From Falsiroseomonas sp050563525 (GTDB lineage Bacteria > Pseudomonadota > Alphaproteobacteria > Acetobacterales > Acetobacteraceae), in assembly GCF_050563525.1 (NCBI RefSeq), contig NZ_JBNXUN010000001.1:310001-374000 (forward strand): a stretch of DNA of 64,000 nt, read 5' to 3'. Of this stretch, positions 9,841-18,593 are shown piece after piece. A program made the position numbers and the translations under genes. The notes beneath the pieces are model-generated. The model was not told where the DNA came from. It was given only the letters and a program-made list of their open reading frames with translations, and did not search any database. Position 1 is the stretch's first letter, and each line of letters starts with the position of its first letter.

Positions 9841-12800
9841 ACCATCGCCGGGCTGGCCCGAGCCGCTCGGGGCCAACCTCGACGAGACGGGTGCCAACTT
9901 CGCCTACCCCGCCCCCGGCGCCACCGCCGTGTCCATCTGTCTGTTCGACGCGCATGGCCGCGAGACCGCCCGCATCCGCCTGCCCGGCCGCACCGGGGAT
10001 GTGCATCACGGCCATGTCGCCGGGTTGGCGGAGGGCGCCCGCTACGGGCTGCGCGTCGACGGGCCGTGGAAGCCGTCCCGCGGCCACCGCTTCAACGCCC
10101 ACAAGCTGCTGGTCGACCCCTGGGCGCGCGCGCTGGACCGCGCCTTTGCCCTGCATCCCGCGCAGTTCGACACCGGCGAGGCGCCGGACGAGACGGACAG
10201 CGCGCCCTTCCTGCCCAAGGCGATCCTCACCGCCCCGCTGCCGCCCACCCCCGGGCGTGCGCCGCGCGGCCCGCAGGTGATCTACGAGTTGCATGTGAAG
10301 GGCTTCTCCGCCCTGAACCCGGATGTGCCGCCGGACCAGCGCGGCACCTTCGCCGGGCTGGGTCATCCATCTTCGGTCGAATACCTGCGCGCGCTTGGCG
10401 TCACCACGGTCGAACTCCTGCCCACGGCGGCCTGGATCGAGGAGCGCCACCTGCCGCCGCTCGGCCTCACCAACTACTGGGGCTACAACCCGGTGGCGAT
10501 GCTGGCGCCGGATCCTCGGCTGGCACCTGGCGGCATGGCGGAAATCCGCGCCGCGGTGGAGGCGCTGCATGCCGCCGGAATCGCGGTGATCCAGGACGTG
10601 GTGTTCAACCACACCGGCGAGTGCGACGAACTCGGTCCAACCCTGTCGCTCAAGGGCCTCGCCAACGCCGCCTTCCACCGACTGCTGCCGGAGGATGGCC
10701 GCCGCTACGCCAACGACGCCGGCTGCGGCAACACTCTGGCGCTGGACCGGCCCTGGCCGCTGCGCCTGGTGATGGACGCCTTCCGGCACTGGGCGGAACA
10801 GTCGGGGCTGGACGGCTTCCGGCTCGACCTCGCGACCACGCTGGCGCGGCGCGACACCGGATTCGACGCCGACGCGCCGCTGATCCAGGCGATGCGGCAG
10901 GACCCGGTGCTGCGCCGCCTGCTCATCGTCGCGGAGCCCTGGGACATCGGCATGGGCGGCTATCAGCTTGGCCGCTTCCCGCCGGGCTGGGGTGAATGGA
11001 ACGACCGCTTCCGTGACGATTCGCGCCGCTTCTGGCGTGGCGATTCCGGGCGTATCGGCGCAATGGCCACGCGCCTTGCCGGCTCCGCCGACACCTTCGT
11101 CCATCGCCCGCTGTCCGACAGCGTGAACTACGTCACCGCGCATGACGGCTTCACGCTGGCCGACCTGGTCAGCCACGCCCACAAGCGCAACCACGCCAAT
11201 GGCGAGCACAACCGCGACGGCACCGACGACAACATCTCCTGGAACAACGGCGTCGAAGGGCCGACCGACGACGCCGAAATCCAGGCGCGCCGCCAGTCCG
11301 ACATCCGCGCCCTGCTCGCCACCCTGCTGCTGTCGCGCGGCACGCCGATGCTCTCGATGGGCGACGAAGCGGGGCGCAGCCAGGGCGGCAACAACAACGC
11401 CTATGCGCAGGACAATGCGCTGAGCTTCCTCGACTGGTCGCGCCTCGATCTCGGGCTGCGCGACTTCACCCGCAAGCTGGTGAAGGCGCGCCTGGCCCAC
11501 CCGGCCTTGCACGACACCGCGCCGCTGACCGGCGTGCCGCAGCCCGATGGCCTGCCGGATGTTTCCTGGCTGCGCCCCGACGCCACGCCGATGGACCACG
11601 CCGCCTGGCATGATCCGGAGCGCCGCGCCGTGGCGGTCCTGCTGCACACCGACGGCGACCGCTGCCTGCTCGCCCTGAACGCCGGGGAGGCGACGCCCTT
11701 CGTCCTGCCTCCGCCACGCCCCGGCCAGGGCTGGGAACTGCTCGCCGACAGCAGCGCCCCCACCGCCACCGCGCTGCCCACCACCCTGCCCGCCCGCGCC
11801 GTGCTGTTGCTGGCGGAGGCGCCGCTGCCGAGCGGTGCGGCGGATGACGGCGCCCTGCTTGCCCGCCTCGCCCGTGCCGCGGGGATCGACACGCGCTGGT
11901 ACCCGATCGGCGGCGCCGAGACGATCGTGCCCGCCACCACGCTGCGCGCCCTGCTCGGCGCGCTGGACCTGCCGGCGGAGAATGCCGGGGCGATCCGCGA
12001 CAGCCTGTCGCGCCTGTCGGCCCCGCCCGGCCTGCCCGCCTCCCTCACCCATCGGGGCGACGCGCCGGTGGACCTGCCGCTGCCGCTGTCCGACCGCCCC
12101 GTGATGCTGCGCATCACCTGCGAGGACGGCCAGGAACACCGCGTCGAGGTGCCGCCGACCGCCGGCGCGACGCAGCGCCTGACCCTGCCCGATGGCCGTC
12201 CCGCCGCGCAGCGCCTGGTAGCGCTGCCGCCGCTGCCCATCGGCCGCCATAGCGTGTTCGAAGAGGCGGCGCCGGACCGGCGCTGCATCATCGCGGTGGC
12301 GCCCCTGCGCTGCTACCTGCCGCTGGAGGACGGCGAGCGCCGCTTCGGCCTCTCGGCCCAGATCTACGGCCTGCGCCACGCCCGAGACCAGGGTATCGGC
12401 GACTTCACCGCGGTGGCGGATTTCGCCCGCATGGCCGCCGCGGAAGGCGCCATGCTGGCCGGCCTCAGCCCGCCGCACGCGCTGTTCCCGACCGATCGCG
12501 AGCGCGCCAGCCCCTACCATCCCTGCGACCGCCGGTTCCTCGACCCGATCTACATCGACGTCACTGGCCTGCCCATGCTCGGCGACCTGCCGGCGGTCCG
12601 CGCAGCGCTGGCCCAAGCGGAGCCGCTGTTCCGCGACCTCTCGGCGCGCACGGCTGTCGACCACGCCGCGGTCTGGACCGCCAAGCAGGCCGTGCTGCGC
12701 GCCGCCTGGCAGGCGTTGCCCCCGGGCCAGCCCGACTTCGCGGCGTTCCGCCAGGAGGGCGGCCAGGCGCTGAAGCAGTTCTGCACCTGGGTCGCCATCG

Positions 12801-13909
12801 CCAACCAGGTCGGCCACGGCGACGCCCGCAACTGGCCGGCCGGCCTGCGCCACGGCGAGGATGCCGGCGTCGCCGCATTCCGCGCGCAGCACCCGCAGGA
12901 GATCGGCCTCGCCGCCTTCCAGCAATGGCTGGCCGACGCGCAGCTTGGCGTGGCCGGCCGTGCCGGGGCCGGGCTGTACCGCGACCTCGCCGTGGGCTCC
13001 GCGCCCGATGGCGCCGAAAGCTGGTCGCGCGACAGCCGCTTCCTGTCCGGCTTCTCGGTCGGTGCCCCGCCCGACCCCTTCGCCGCCGAGGGCCAGGTCT
13101 GGGGCCTGCCGCCGCCCGACCCGCGCGCCGGCGCCGCCAACGGTCATGCCGCCTTCGCCCGCCTGATCCGCGCCAACATGCGCCACGCCGCGGCGCTGCG
13201 CGTGGACCACGTGCTCGGCCTGCGCCGGCTGTTCCTGGTGCCGGAAGGTGCGAAGGGGTCGGAGGGGACCTACCTCGCCCAGCCCTTCTCCGACTTCCTG
13301 GGCCAGATGGCGATCGAGAGCCACCGCGCGAAATGCCTGGTGGTGGGCGAGGACCTCGGCACCGTGCCGGAGGGCATGGGCGAGGCGCTGCAAGCCGCCA
13401 ACGTCCTGTCCTACCGCGTGCTGTGGTTCGAACGGCAGGGGCCGCAGTTCAAGCCGCCGGAGACCTGGCCCGCCCGCGCCGCCGCCTGCGTCTCCACCCA
13501 CGACCTCGCCACGCTGGCAGGCTTCTGGATGGGCGCGGACCTGACGGAGCGCGCCGGGCTCGGCCTGCTCGCCGATCCGGATTCCGCCTGGGCCGAACGC
13601 GCCGCCGACCGCGCCGCGCTGCTGGAAGCGCTGGACAGCCAGGGCCTGCGCCCGCCCGGCGCCACAGCGGATAGCCCTATGGACGACGCCCTGGCTGCTG
13701 CGATCCATGGCTTCGTCGCCGCCTCCGCCTCCGCCATGCTGCTGGTGCAGACCGAGGACTTGGCCGGGGAGACCGTGGCGGTGAACCTGCCCGGCACGGA
13801 TCGCGAACGCCCGAACTGGCGCCGCCGGCTGCCTGCCCCGCCGGACGCCCTGCGCGCCCTGCCCCGTGCCCAGGCCATCCTGGCGGAGTTGCGCCGGCTG
13901 CGCAGCTGA
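9830..13909 (+). CDS. Fused glycogen debranching enzyme GlgX and 4-alpha-glucanotransferase MalQ
   Basis: A 1359-residue two-enzyme protein. Residues about 1-660 are a GlgX/isoamylase-type GH13 enzyme. It has an N-terminal CBM48-like segment, IYELHVKGFSALNPDVP, nucleophile Asp333 in GFRLDLATTL, acid Glu369 in IVAEPWDIG, and NSVNYVTAHDG-type region 3 at VNYVTAHDGFTLAD. Residues about 830-1359 are a GH77 amylomaltase: LSPPHALFPTDRERASPYHP, Asp1126 in LRVDHVLGLRRLF, Glu1174 in VVGEDLGTVPEGM and STHDLATLAGFW. GlgX removes short branches left by phosphorylase; MalQ recombines the released oligosaccharides. No stop or frame break lies between the halves. ATG 9830 overlaps the glgA end by 11 bases. 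It closes the operon. Confidence 0.93.
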   Translation: MPSEPSPGWPEPLGANLDETGANFAYPAPGATAVSICLFDAHGRETARIRLPGRTGDVHHGHVAGLAEGARYGLRVDGPWKPSRGHRFNAHKLLVDPWARALDRAFALHPAQFDTGEAPDETDSAPFLPKAILTAPLPPTPGRAPRGPQVIYELHVKGFSALNPDVPPDQRGTFAGLGHPSSVEYLRALGVTTVELLPTAAWIEERHLPPLGLTNYWGYNPVAMLAPDPRLAPGGMAEIRAAVEALHAAGIAVIQDVVFNHTGECDELGPTLSLKGLANAAFHRLLPEDGRRYANDAGCGNTLALDRPWPLRLVMDAFRHWAEQSGLDGFRLDLATTLARRDTGFDADAPLIQAMRQDPVLRRLLIVAEPWDIGMGGYQLGRFPPGWGEWNDRFRDDSRRFWRGDSGRIGAMATRLAGSADTFVHRPLSDSVNYVTAHDGFTLADLVSHAHKRNHANGEHNRDGTDDNISWNNGVEGPTDDAEIQARRQSDIRALLATLLLSRGTPMLSMGDEAGRSQGGNNNAYAQDNALSFLDWSRLDLGLRDFTRKLVKARLAHPALHDTAPLTGVPQPDGLPDVSWLRPDATPMDHAAWHDPERRAVAVLLHTDGDRCLLALNAGEATPFVLPPPRPGQGWELLADSSAPTATALPTTLPARAVLLLAEAPLPSGAADDGALLARLARAAGIDTRWYPIGGAETIVPATTLRALLGALDLPAENAGAIRDSLSRLSAPPGLPASLTHRGDAPVDLPLPLSDRPVMLRITCEDGQEHRVEVPPTAGATQRLTLPDGRPAAQRLVALPPLPIGRHSVFEEAAPDRRCIIAVAPLRCYLPLEDGERRFGLSAQIYGLRHARDQGIGDFTAVADFARMAAAEGAMLAGLSPPHALFPTDRERASPYHPCDRRFLDPIYIDVTGLPMLGDLPAVRAALAQAEPLFRDLSARTAVDHAAVWTAKQAVLRAAWQALPPGQPDFAAFRQEGGQALKQFCTWVAIANQVGHGDARNWPAGLRHGEDAGVAAFRAQHPQEIGLAAFQQWLADAQLGVAGRAGAGLYRDLAVGSAPDGAESWSRDSRFLSGFSVGAPPDPFAAEGQVWGLPPPDPRAGAANGHAAFARLIRANMRHAAALRVDHVLGLRRLFLVPEGAKGSEGTYLAQPFSDFLGQMAIESHRAKCLVVGEDLGTVPEGMGEALQAANVLSYRVLWFERQGPQFKPPETWPARAAACVSTHDLATLAGFWMGADLTERAGLGLLADPDSAWAERAADRAALLEALDSQGLRPPGATADSPMDDALAAAIHGFVAASASAMLLVQTEDLAGETVAVNLPGTDRERPNWRRRLPAPPDALRALPRAQAILAELRRLRS

Positions 13910-13925
13910 ACCCACCCTACGGGGC

Positions 13926-13931
13926 TAGGCT
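13926..13931 (+). promoter_or_regulatory. Candidate -10 element ahead of the alpha-hydroxy-acid dehydrogenase
   Basis: TAGGCT within GGGGCTAGGCTCC, 50 bases ahead of the ATG at 13981 in a short gap after the glycogen operon. It matches a CTA-N-N-CTC pattern seen ahead of several genes here. No convincing -35 box is seen at 16-18 bases. Confidence 0.35.
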
Positions 13932-13980
13932 CCGCCGCCAGTGCATTGCAAACTGTCGGCGAAGTCCAAGGGGTGGAAGC

Positions 13981-15081
13981 ATGTCGACCGAAGCCGGTGA
14001 GAAGTTCCAGACGCTGCATGAGCTGGTGAAGGCCGCCAAGATCAGGCTCAACGCTAACATCTGGGACTACCTGGTCGGCGCCACCGAGACCGAGACCACC
14101 ATGCAGCGCAACCGCGCCGCGCTGGATGCCTGGGCCTTCCGGCCGCGCGTGCTGCGCGATGTCAGCAAGGTGGACAGCAGCGGCGATTTCCTCGGCAAGC
14201 GACGCATCCGGCTTCCGGTGGCCCTCGCACCGGTCGGTTCGCTGGACAGCTTCGACCCGGGCGGTGCGGCGACCGCCGGGCGCGCGGCAGCGGAATTCGG
14301 CGTGCCGATCATCGTCAGCAGCGTCACGGAGCCGGGCCTGGAAGGCTCCGCCACCGCCAATCCGGACGGCGCCAAGGTCTTTCAACTCTATGTCCGCGGC
14401 GACGCGGACTTCATCGACGAGCACATCCGCCGCGCCATGGATGCCGGCTACGACGCCTTCGCCATCACGGTGGACACCGCGCACTACAGCCGGCGGGAGC
14501 GCGACATCGCCAAGCGCTTCGTCAAGCACTGGCGCGCCCGCAACACCGGCATGAACTACCAGGCCGCGTTCAACTGGTCCGACATCGCCCGCATCCGCGA
14601 AACGCATCCCGGCGTGACGCTGATCCTGAAGGGCATCGGCACTGGCGAGGATGCCGAAATCGCGGTCCAGCACGGCATCGAGGTGGTCTACGTTTCGAAC
14701 CATGGCGGCCGCCAGCTCGACCACGGCCGCGGCTCGCTGGCCGTGCTGCCGGAGGTGGTGGAGGCCGTGGGCGGCCGCGCCCGGGTCTGGATGGATGGCG
14801 GCATCAGCCGTGGCTCGGACCTGGTGAAGGCGGTGGCCCTGGGGGCGGAAGTGGTCGGCCTCGGGCGGCTGTACTGCTACGGCCTGGCCGCCGGCGGCCA
14901 GGATGGCGTCCGGCGCGTGCTGCAATTGCTGGAGGACGAGGTGCAGACCTGCCTCGGCCTGCTCGGCGCCACCAGCTTCGCGGCGGTCGAGCGGTCCATG
15001 CTGCAACAGGTCGCTCCGGTGGTGGTGCCGCACGTCCATTCGGCCTTTCCGCTGCTGGCGGAGCCGGAGCGCGGCTACTGA
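13981..15081 (+). CDS. FMN-dependent alpha-hydroxy-acid dehydrogenase (L-lactate dehydrogenase/glycolate oxidase family)
   Basis: Oxidises an L-2-hydroxy acid (lactate, glycolate, mandelate or similar) with FMN; electrons pass to quinone, cytochrome or oxygen depending on the member. 366 residues with the family hallmarks: FRPRVLRDVSK near residue 55, ALAPVGS in place of the usual APxA loop, ITVDTAHYSRRERD, the lysine in LILKGIGT, catalytic His241 in SNHGGRQLDH with its following Arg, and the FMN-phosphate segment WMDGGISRGSDLVKA. No membrane anchor is apparent. It stands alone in its own gap downstream of the glycogen operon. The exact substrate cannot be read from sequence. Confidence 0.9.
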   Translation: MSTEAGEKFQTLHELVKAAKIRLNANIWDYLVGATETETTMQRNRAALDAWAFRPRVLRDVSKVDSSGDFLGKRRIRLPVALAPVGSLDSFDPGGAATAGRAAAEFGVPIIVSSVTEPGLEGSATANPDGAKVFQLYVRGDADFIDEHIRRAMDAGYDAFAITVDTAHYSRRERDIAKRFVKHWRARNTGMNYQAAFNWSDIARIRETHPGVTLILKGIGTGEDAEIAVQHGIEVVYVSNHGGRQLDHGRGSLAVLPEVVEAVGGRARVWMDGGISRGSDLVKAVALGAEVVGLGRLYCYGLAAGGQDGVRRVLQLLEDEVQTCLGLLGATSFAAVERSMLQQVAPVVVPHVHSAFPLLAEPERGY

Positions 15082-15120
15082 ACCGCCGTCTGCTCGCGCG
15101 GAACTGAACCGGCGGCGTGG

Positions 15121-15149
15121 TCGACCGGGCTGGCCGTGGTGCCTAGTCT
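15121..15149 (+). promoter_or_regulatory. Candidate sigma-70-type promoter for the BcsB-like gene
   Basis: TCGACC at 15121-15126, a 17-base spacer, then TAGTCT at 15144-15149, ending 41 bases ahead of the GTG start. The -10 region GCCTAGTCTCG follows the CTA-N-N-CTC pattern shared by other promoters in the window. Spacing is ideal; the hexamers are imperfect. Confidence 0.45.
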
Positions 15150-15190
15150 CGCATGCGGCCCGCCATTCCGCCGCCTTTGCCCGAGGAACC

Positions 15191-17278
15191 GTGCGAGACC
15201 CCTATCACGTCATCCAGGACGCCGGCCGCGGCCTTCTGATCCTGGCCCTGGTCGCCATCACGCCGCCCGCGCTGGCCCAGCCACGCGGCCGCCCGGCACC
15301 CGCCCCACCGGCGGCCGAGCCGCTGCCCCTGCCACCCCCGGCCGCACCCTCCACCGCCGCGCCAGCCACCACGGACCCGGTGGAGCTGCCGCCCCCCAGC
15401 CCGCCGCTGCCCGGTGTGGCCCCCGTTCCACCGGTCGCGGCGCCTCCCATCGCCGCACCGCGCCCCGTGGCCGCGCCGCGCCAGCCACGGCTGCAACGGC
15501 GCATCGGCCTGCCGGAACTGGGCCTGCCCGCGGGCCTCGCCTTCGGGGCCCCGGCGCGGGACCTGATGTTCCCGCTGCCGCGCGGCATTGCCGGCCTCGG
15601 CGCCCGGCTGGTGTTGGAATTCGAGCTTTCGGCGCCCTTCCCCGGACGCCACGCCGTCCGGATCACCGCCAATGACCGCGTGCTGGAAAGCCGCGCCTTT
15701 CCCGATGCGTCGGACCGCCTGACGCTGGAGCTGGAGGTCCCGCCGGAGGATCTGGCGCGCATGGACGGCCTGCTGCACCTGCAGCTTCGCCTGGTCAGCG
15801 ACCCTCCGGGCGAGTCGGCCACGGCCACCTTGCGCACCGGAAGCCACCTGGCGCTGCTGTTGCCGCCGGCGCCCGAACTCGGCGTCGCGGCCCTGTTCCG
15901 CCTGCTGCCGCGCCAGACCCAGGTGCTGCTGCGGCCCGGACCAGTCAGCCCGGCGGAAGCTGCGGCGGCCCTGCGCATCGGCCTCGCCCTGGCGCGCACC
16001 GGCCGGCAGGTCAGCATCGGCAGCAACCCCCCGGGACGGACCCTAGCCGGGGCCGATGGATCCCGCATCTGGGACACCGGCGCGGTGCTGGTCGGCCCCG
16101 GCGCGGAAGCCGCCTCCGTCCGGATCATGGATGGCCAGCCGGTCCTGGTCCTCGGCGGCGCCGAGCCGGATCGCGCCGCCGGGCTGCTGGACAGCGCCTG
16201 GCAGGACAGCGCGATCGGCAGCACCATCCAGGGCGGGCTGAGCGCGCCTGCCGATCCCGTCGCGACCGCACGACCGGCCACCCTGGCGCTTGCCTCCCTG
16301 CGCGGCAGCACCGCGCCGCAGGCCCAGGCGCGCGCCAACTGGACGCTGGAGTTCTCCACCCGCGACCTGCCCGCCGGAACCTGGCCGGAGGCGATCGAGG
16401 CCGAACTGCGCGCCGCGCCCGATCCTGCGGGCGGCCGCGCCGTGGCCAGCCTGCTGCTGAACCAGACCCTGCTCGGCACGGCAACCCTGTCCGCGGAGGG
16501 CCAGGGCCGGCTCGCCGTGCCGGTGCCGCAGGGGCTGGTGGCGCTGGAGAACCGGCTTGAGGTCGTCGTGCAGCGCAACGCCGCCACCGGCCCGGCACAG
16601 ATGCTGCCCGGAAGCGTCCTGCGCCTGGGCGTGGCGCCGCCCGCGCGCGACTTCCTGGCGCTGCCCCCGGCCTTCGCGGCTGGCGTGCAGGTGCTGGTGG
16701 ACGCGCCGGGCGGGGCACTGGTGGCGGAGCAGTTGAACCCGCTGCTGTGGGTGCTGCGCGGCCTGGTGCCGCCCGCCGCGCCGCTGACGGTCGTGCCCGT
16801 GGTGCCCGAAAGTGCGGCGCAGCCCAGCGGCCCCTTCATCGCCGCCACCCTGGATCCACCAGCCGGCACCGCCCCGGTGCTGCGCTTCGATGCCGGCCGT
16901 GTGGTGCTGTCCAGCGGCTCCGGTCGTCCCTTGCTCGATCTTTCGGGACTTGAGCGGGTGATGGCGGTGCAGTTGCTGGACTCGGAGGGTCATCCCGGCC
17001 TGTGGCTGCGCCGCATGGGCGCCCTTCCGCTGCTGCCGGCCAGCGCCCCGCTTCTGGACCGTGGCGACGTGGCATTGCTGGACGGCCAGGGCGTGGCGCT
17101 GGCCTGGAACAGTGCGCCTTCCCCGGTGGTCCGCGTGGCCTACCCCGACGCGGCCTCGGGCTTCAGCCTGCGCGCCTGGCGCCCCTGGATCGTCGGCGTG
17201 CTGTGGATCGCGGGTTTCGCGCTTGTGGTCTACGCCTTCGCCCGCCCACGGCGGACGGCGAAAGCCAAGACGACCTGA
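15191..17278 (+). CDS. Large secreted, C-terminally membrane-anchored protein resembling cellulose-synthase subunit BcsB
   Basis: A 695-residue protein. A hydrophobic signal segment (residues about 11-25, ending ALA-Q) leads into a Pro/Ala-rich linker to about residue 95. Large beta-rich domains follow, and one transmembrane helix lies near the C-terminus (WIVGVLWIAGFALVVYAF) with a basic tail. The start of the first folded domain (LPELGLPAGLAFGAPARDL, then FPLPRGIAGLGARLVLEF) resembles BcsB, the periplasmic partner of cellulose synthase. No bcsA, bcsC or other polysaccharide synthase lies nearby, so the BcsB assignment is tentative. GTG 15191 is preferred because GAGGA precedes it and it opens the signal peptide. 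Confidence 0.7.
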   Translation: MRDPYHVIQDAGRGLLILALVAITPPALAQPRGRPAPAPPAAEPLPLPPPAAPSTAAPATTDPVELPPPSPPLPGVAPVPPVAAPPIAAPRPVAAPRQPRLQRRIGLPELGLPAGLAFGAPARDLMFPLPRGIAGLGARLVLEFELSAPFPGRHAVRITANDRVLESRAFPDASDRLTLELEVPPEDLARMDGLLHLQLRLVSDPPGESATATLRTGSHLALLLPPAPELGVAALFRLLPRQTQVLLRPGPVSPAEAAAALRIGLALARTGRQVSIGSNPPGRTLAGADGSRIWDTGAVLVGPGAEAASVRIMDGQPVLVLGGAEPDRAAGLLDSAWQDSAIGSTIQGGLSAPADPVATARPATLALASLRGSTAPQAQARANWTLEFSTRDLPAGTWPEAIEAELRAAPDPAGGRAVASLLLNQTLLGTATLSAEGQGRLAVPVPQGLVALENRLEVVVQRNAATGPAQMLPGSVLRLGVAPPARDFLALPPAFAAGVQVLVDAPGGALVAEQLNPLLWVLRGLVPPAAPLTVVPVVPESAAQPSGPFIAATLDPPAGTAPVLRFDAGRVVLSSGSGRPLLDLSGLERVMAVQLLDSEGHPGLWLRRMGALPLLPASAPLLDRGDVALLDGQGVALAWNSAPSPVVRVAYPDAASGFSLRAWRPWIVGVLWIAGFALVVYAFARPRRTAKAKTT

Positions 17279-17287
17279 AACGCGAAA

Positions 17288-17313
17288 GGGCCGGACCCAT
17301 GAAGGTCCAGCCC
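17288..17313. terminator. Candidate bidirectional terminator hairpin
   Basis: Arms GGGCCGGACC (17288-17297) and GGTCCAGCCC (17304-17313) pair over ten positions with one mismatch around a six-base loop. It lies ten bases after the BcsB-like stop (+) and 21 bases after the tRNA-Arg 3' end (-). A TTT follows on the - strand only, so termination strength is uncertain. Confidence 0.5.
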
Positions 17314-17334
17314 TTGCGACTGCATGAAAACCCG

Positions 17335-17411
17335 TGGCGGACCCGAAGGGACTCGAACCCCTAACCCCCAGATTCGTAGTCTGGTGCTCTATCCAATTGA
17401 GCTACGGGTCC
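17335..17411 (-). tRNA. tRNA-Arg (anticodon ACG)
   Basis: A 77-base tRNA read on the - strand. The acceptor arm is GGACCCG pairing with CGGGTCC, and CCA is encoded. The D-arm is GCTCAATTGGATAGAGC, and the anticodon stem CCAGA/TCTGG encloses loop CTACGAA (anticodon ACG). The T-loop GGTTCGAGTCC is intact. ACG is the A34 (inosine-modified) arginine tRNA that reads CGU/CGC/CGA. All stems pair well. Confidence 0.97.
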
Positions 17412-17424
17412 GTACGGGAGCCGG

Positions 17425-17453
17425 TAGATAGCGGGGGACTTTCAGACGCGCAA
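17425..17453 (-). promoter_or_regulatory. Promoter of tRNA-Arg
   Basis: On the - strand TTGCGC (17453-17448), a 17-base spacer and TATCTA (17430-17425), ending 13 bases before the mature tRNA 5' end. Both boxes are close to the sigma-70 consensus and the position is right for a short leader. It overlaps no coding sequence; leuB ends at 17471. Confidence 0.65.
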
Positions 17454-17470
17454 CCCCGCACCAACCAATT

Positions 17471-18583
17471 CTATGCAGAGAGTTTTTCAAGCTCCCGCAA
17501 CACCGCTTCACCCATCACGGTGGTGCCGACACGCGCCATTCCGGGCGCCATGATGTCGGCCGTGCGCAGGCCACCGGCCAGCACCTTTTCCACCGATTGC
17601 TCGATCAGCGCCGCATCCTCGTCCATACCGAAGGACAGCCGCAGCAGCATCGCGAAGGACAGGATCTGCGCGCAGGGGTTGGCGACTCCGCGCCCGGCGA
17701 TGTCCGGAGCCGAGCCGTGGATTGGCTCGTACAACGCGTGCCGCCGTCCGTCCTGCTGCACCGCGCCGATGGTGGCCGATGGCAGCATGCCGAGCGAGCC
17801 AGTGAGCGCCGCCGCAAGGTCCGACAGCACGTCGCCGAACAGGTTGCCGCCGAGCACGACGTCGAACTGCTTCGGCCGCGACGCCAGTTGCATCGCGCAG
17901 TTGTCCGCGTACATGTGCTCCAGCTCGACGTCCGGAAACTCCGCCTTACCGACCTCGCCGACCACGGCGCGCCACAGGCGGCCGGATTGCATGACGTTGG
18001 CCTTCTCGACGCTTGTCACCTTGCGGCGGCGCTTGCGCGCCAGGTCGAAGGCAACGCGCGCGACTCGGGCAATCTCGTCCTCGGAATAGATCTCGGTATC
18101 GATGCCGACGCGCTTGCCCTGATCGTTCAGGTGGATGCCGCGCGGCTCGCCGAAATAGATGCCGCCGGTGGTCTCGCGCACGATCATGATGTCGAGGCCG
18201 CGCACCAGGTCGGCGCGCAGCGAGGACGCATCGACCAGCGGGTCCAGGACCACGGCGGGGCGCAGGTTGGCGAAAAGCTGCAGGTCCTTGCGCAGCCGCA
18301 GGATGCCGAGTTCCGGCCGCTTGTCGAAGGGCAGGCTGTCCCACTTCGGGCCGCCGACGGAGCCGAACAGCACCGCATCCGCCTGCGTCGCCGCCGCCAC
18401 CGTCTCATCCGGGCAGGGCGATCCGGTGGCGTCCAGCGCGGCGCCGCCGACCAGGCCTTCCGTCACCTCGAAGGTCACGCTGCGCTTGCGGTCCATCCAG
18501 TCGATGATGCGGCGCACCTCGCGCATCACCTCCGGGCCGATGCCGTCGCCCGGCAGGATCAGCAGCTTCTTGTTGGCGGGCAT
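17471..18583 (-). CDS. leuB: 3-isopropylmalate dehydrogenase
   Basis: NAD-dependent oxidative decarboxylation of 3-isopropylmalate, the third step of leucine biosynthesis. 370 residues, normal length. N-terminal LLILPGDGIGPEVM, substrate-binding LRLRKDLQLFANLRP, catalytic Tyr/Lys regions (RETTGGIYFGEPR and SVEKANVMQS), the Asp cluster in VELEHMYADNCAMQL, and the NAD-binding EPIHGSAPDIAGRGVANP are all visible. ATG 18583 is preferred over a frame extending to 18649 because the family begins a few residues before LLILPGDG. Ten bases after leuD; last gene of the leuCDB group. Confidence 0.97.
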   Translation of the reverse strand: MPANKKLLILPGDGIGPEVMREVRRIIDWMDRKRSVTFEVTEGLVGGAALDATGSPCPDETVAAATQADAVLFGSVGGPKWDSLPFDKRPELGILRLRKDLQLFANLRPAVVLDPLVDASSLRADLVRGLDIMIVRETTGGIYFGEPRGIHLNDQGKRVGIDTEIYSEDEIARVARVAFDLARKRRRKVTSVEKANVMQSGRLWRAVVGEVGKAEFPDVELEHMYADNCAMQLASRPKQFDVVLGGNLFGDVLSDLAAALTGSLGMLPSATIGAVQQDGRRHALYEPIHGSAPDIAGRGVANPCAQILSFAMLLRLSFGMDEDAALIEQSVEKVLAGGLRTADIMAPGMARVGTTVMGEAVLRELEKLSA

Positions 18584-18593
18584 CGTGAAAGTC

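Noticed and set aside
9824..13915. Long - strand open frame (1363 codons) opposite the GlgX-MalQ gene
   Set aside because: Antisense reading of a high-GC gene; no family motifs, and the + strand product has two intact active sites.
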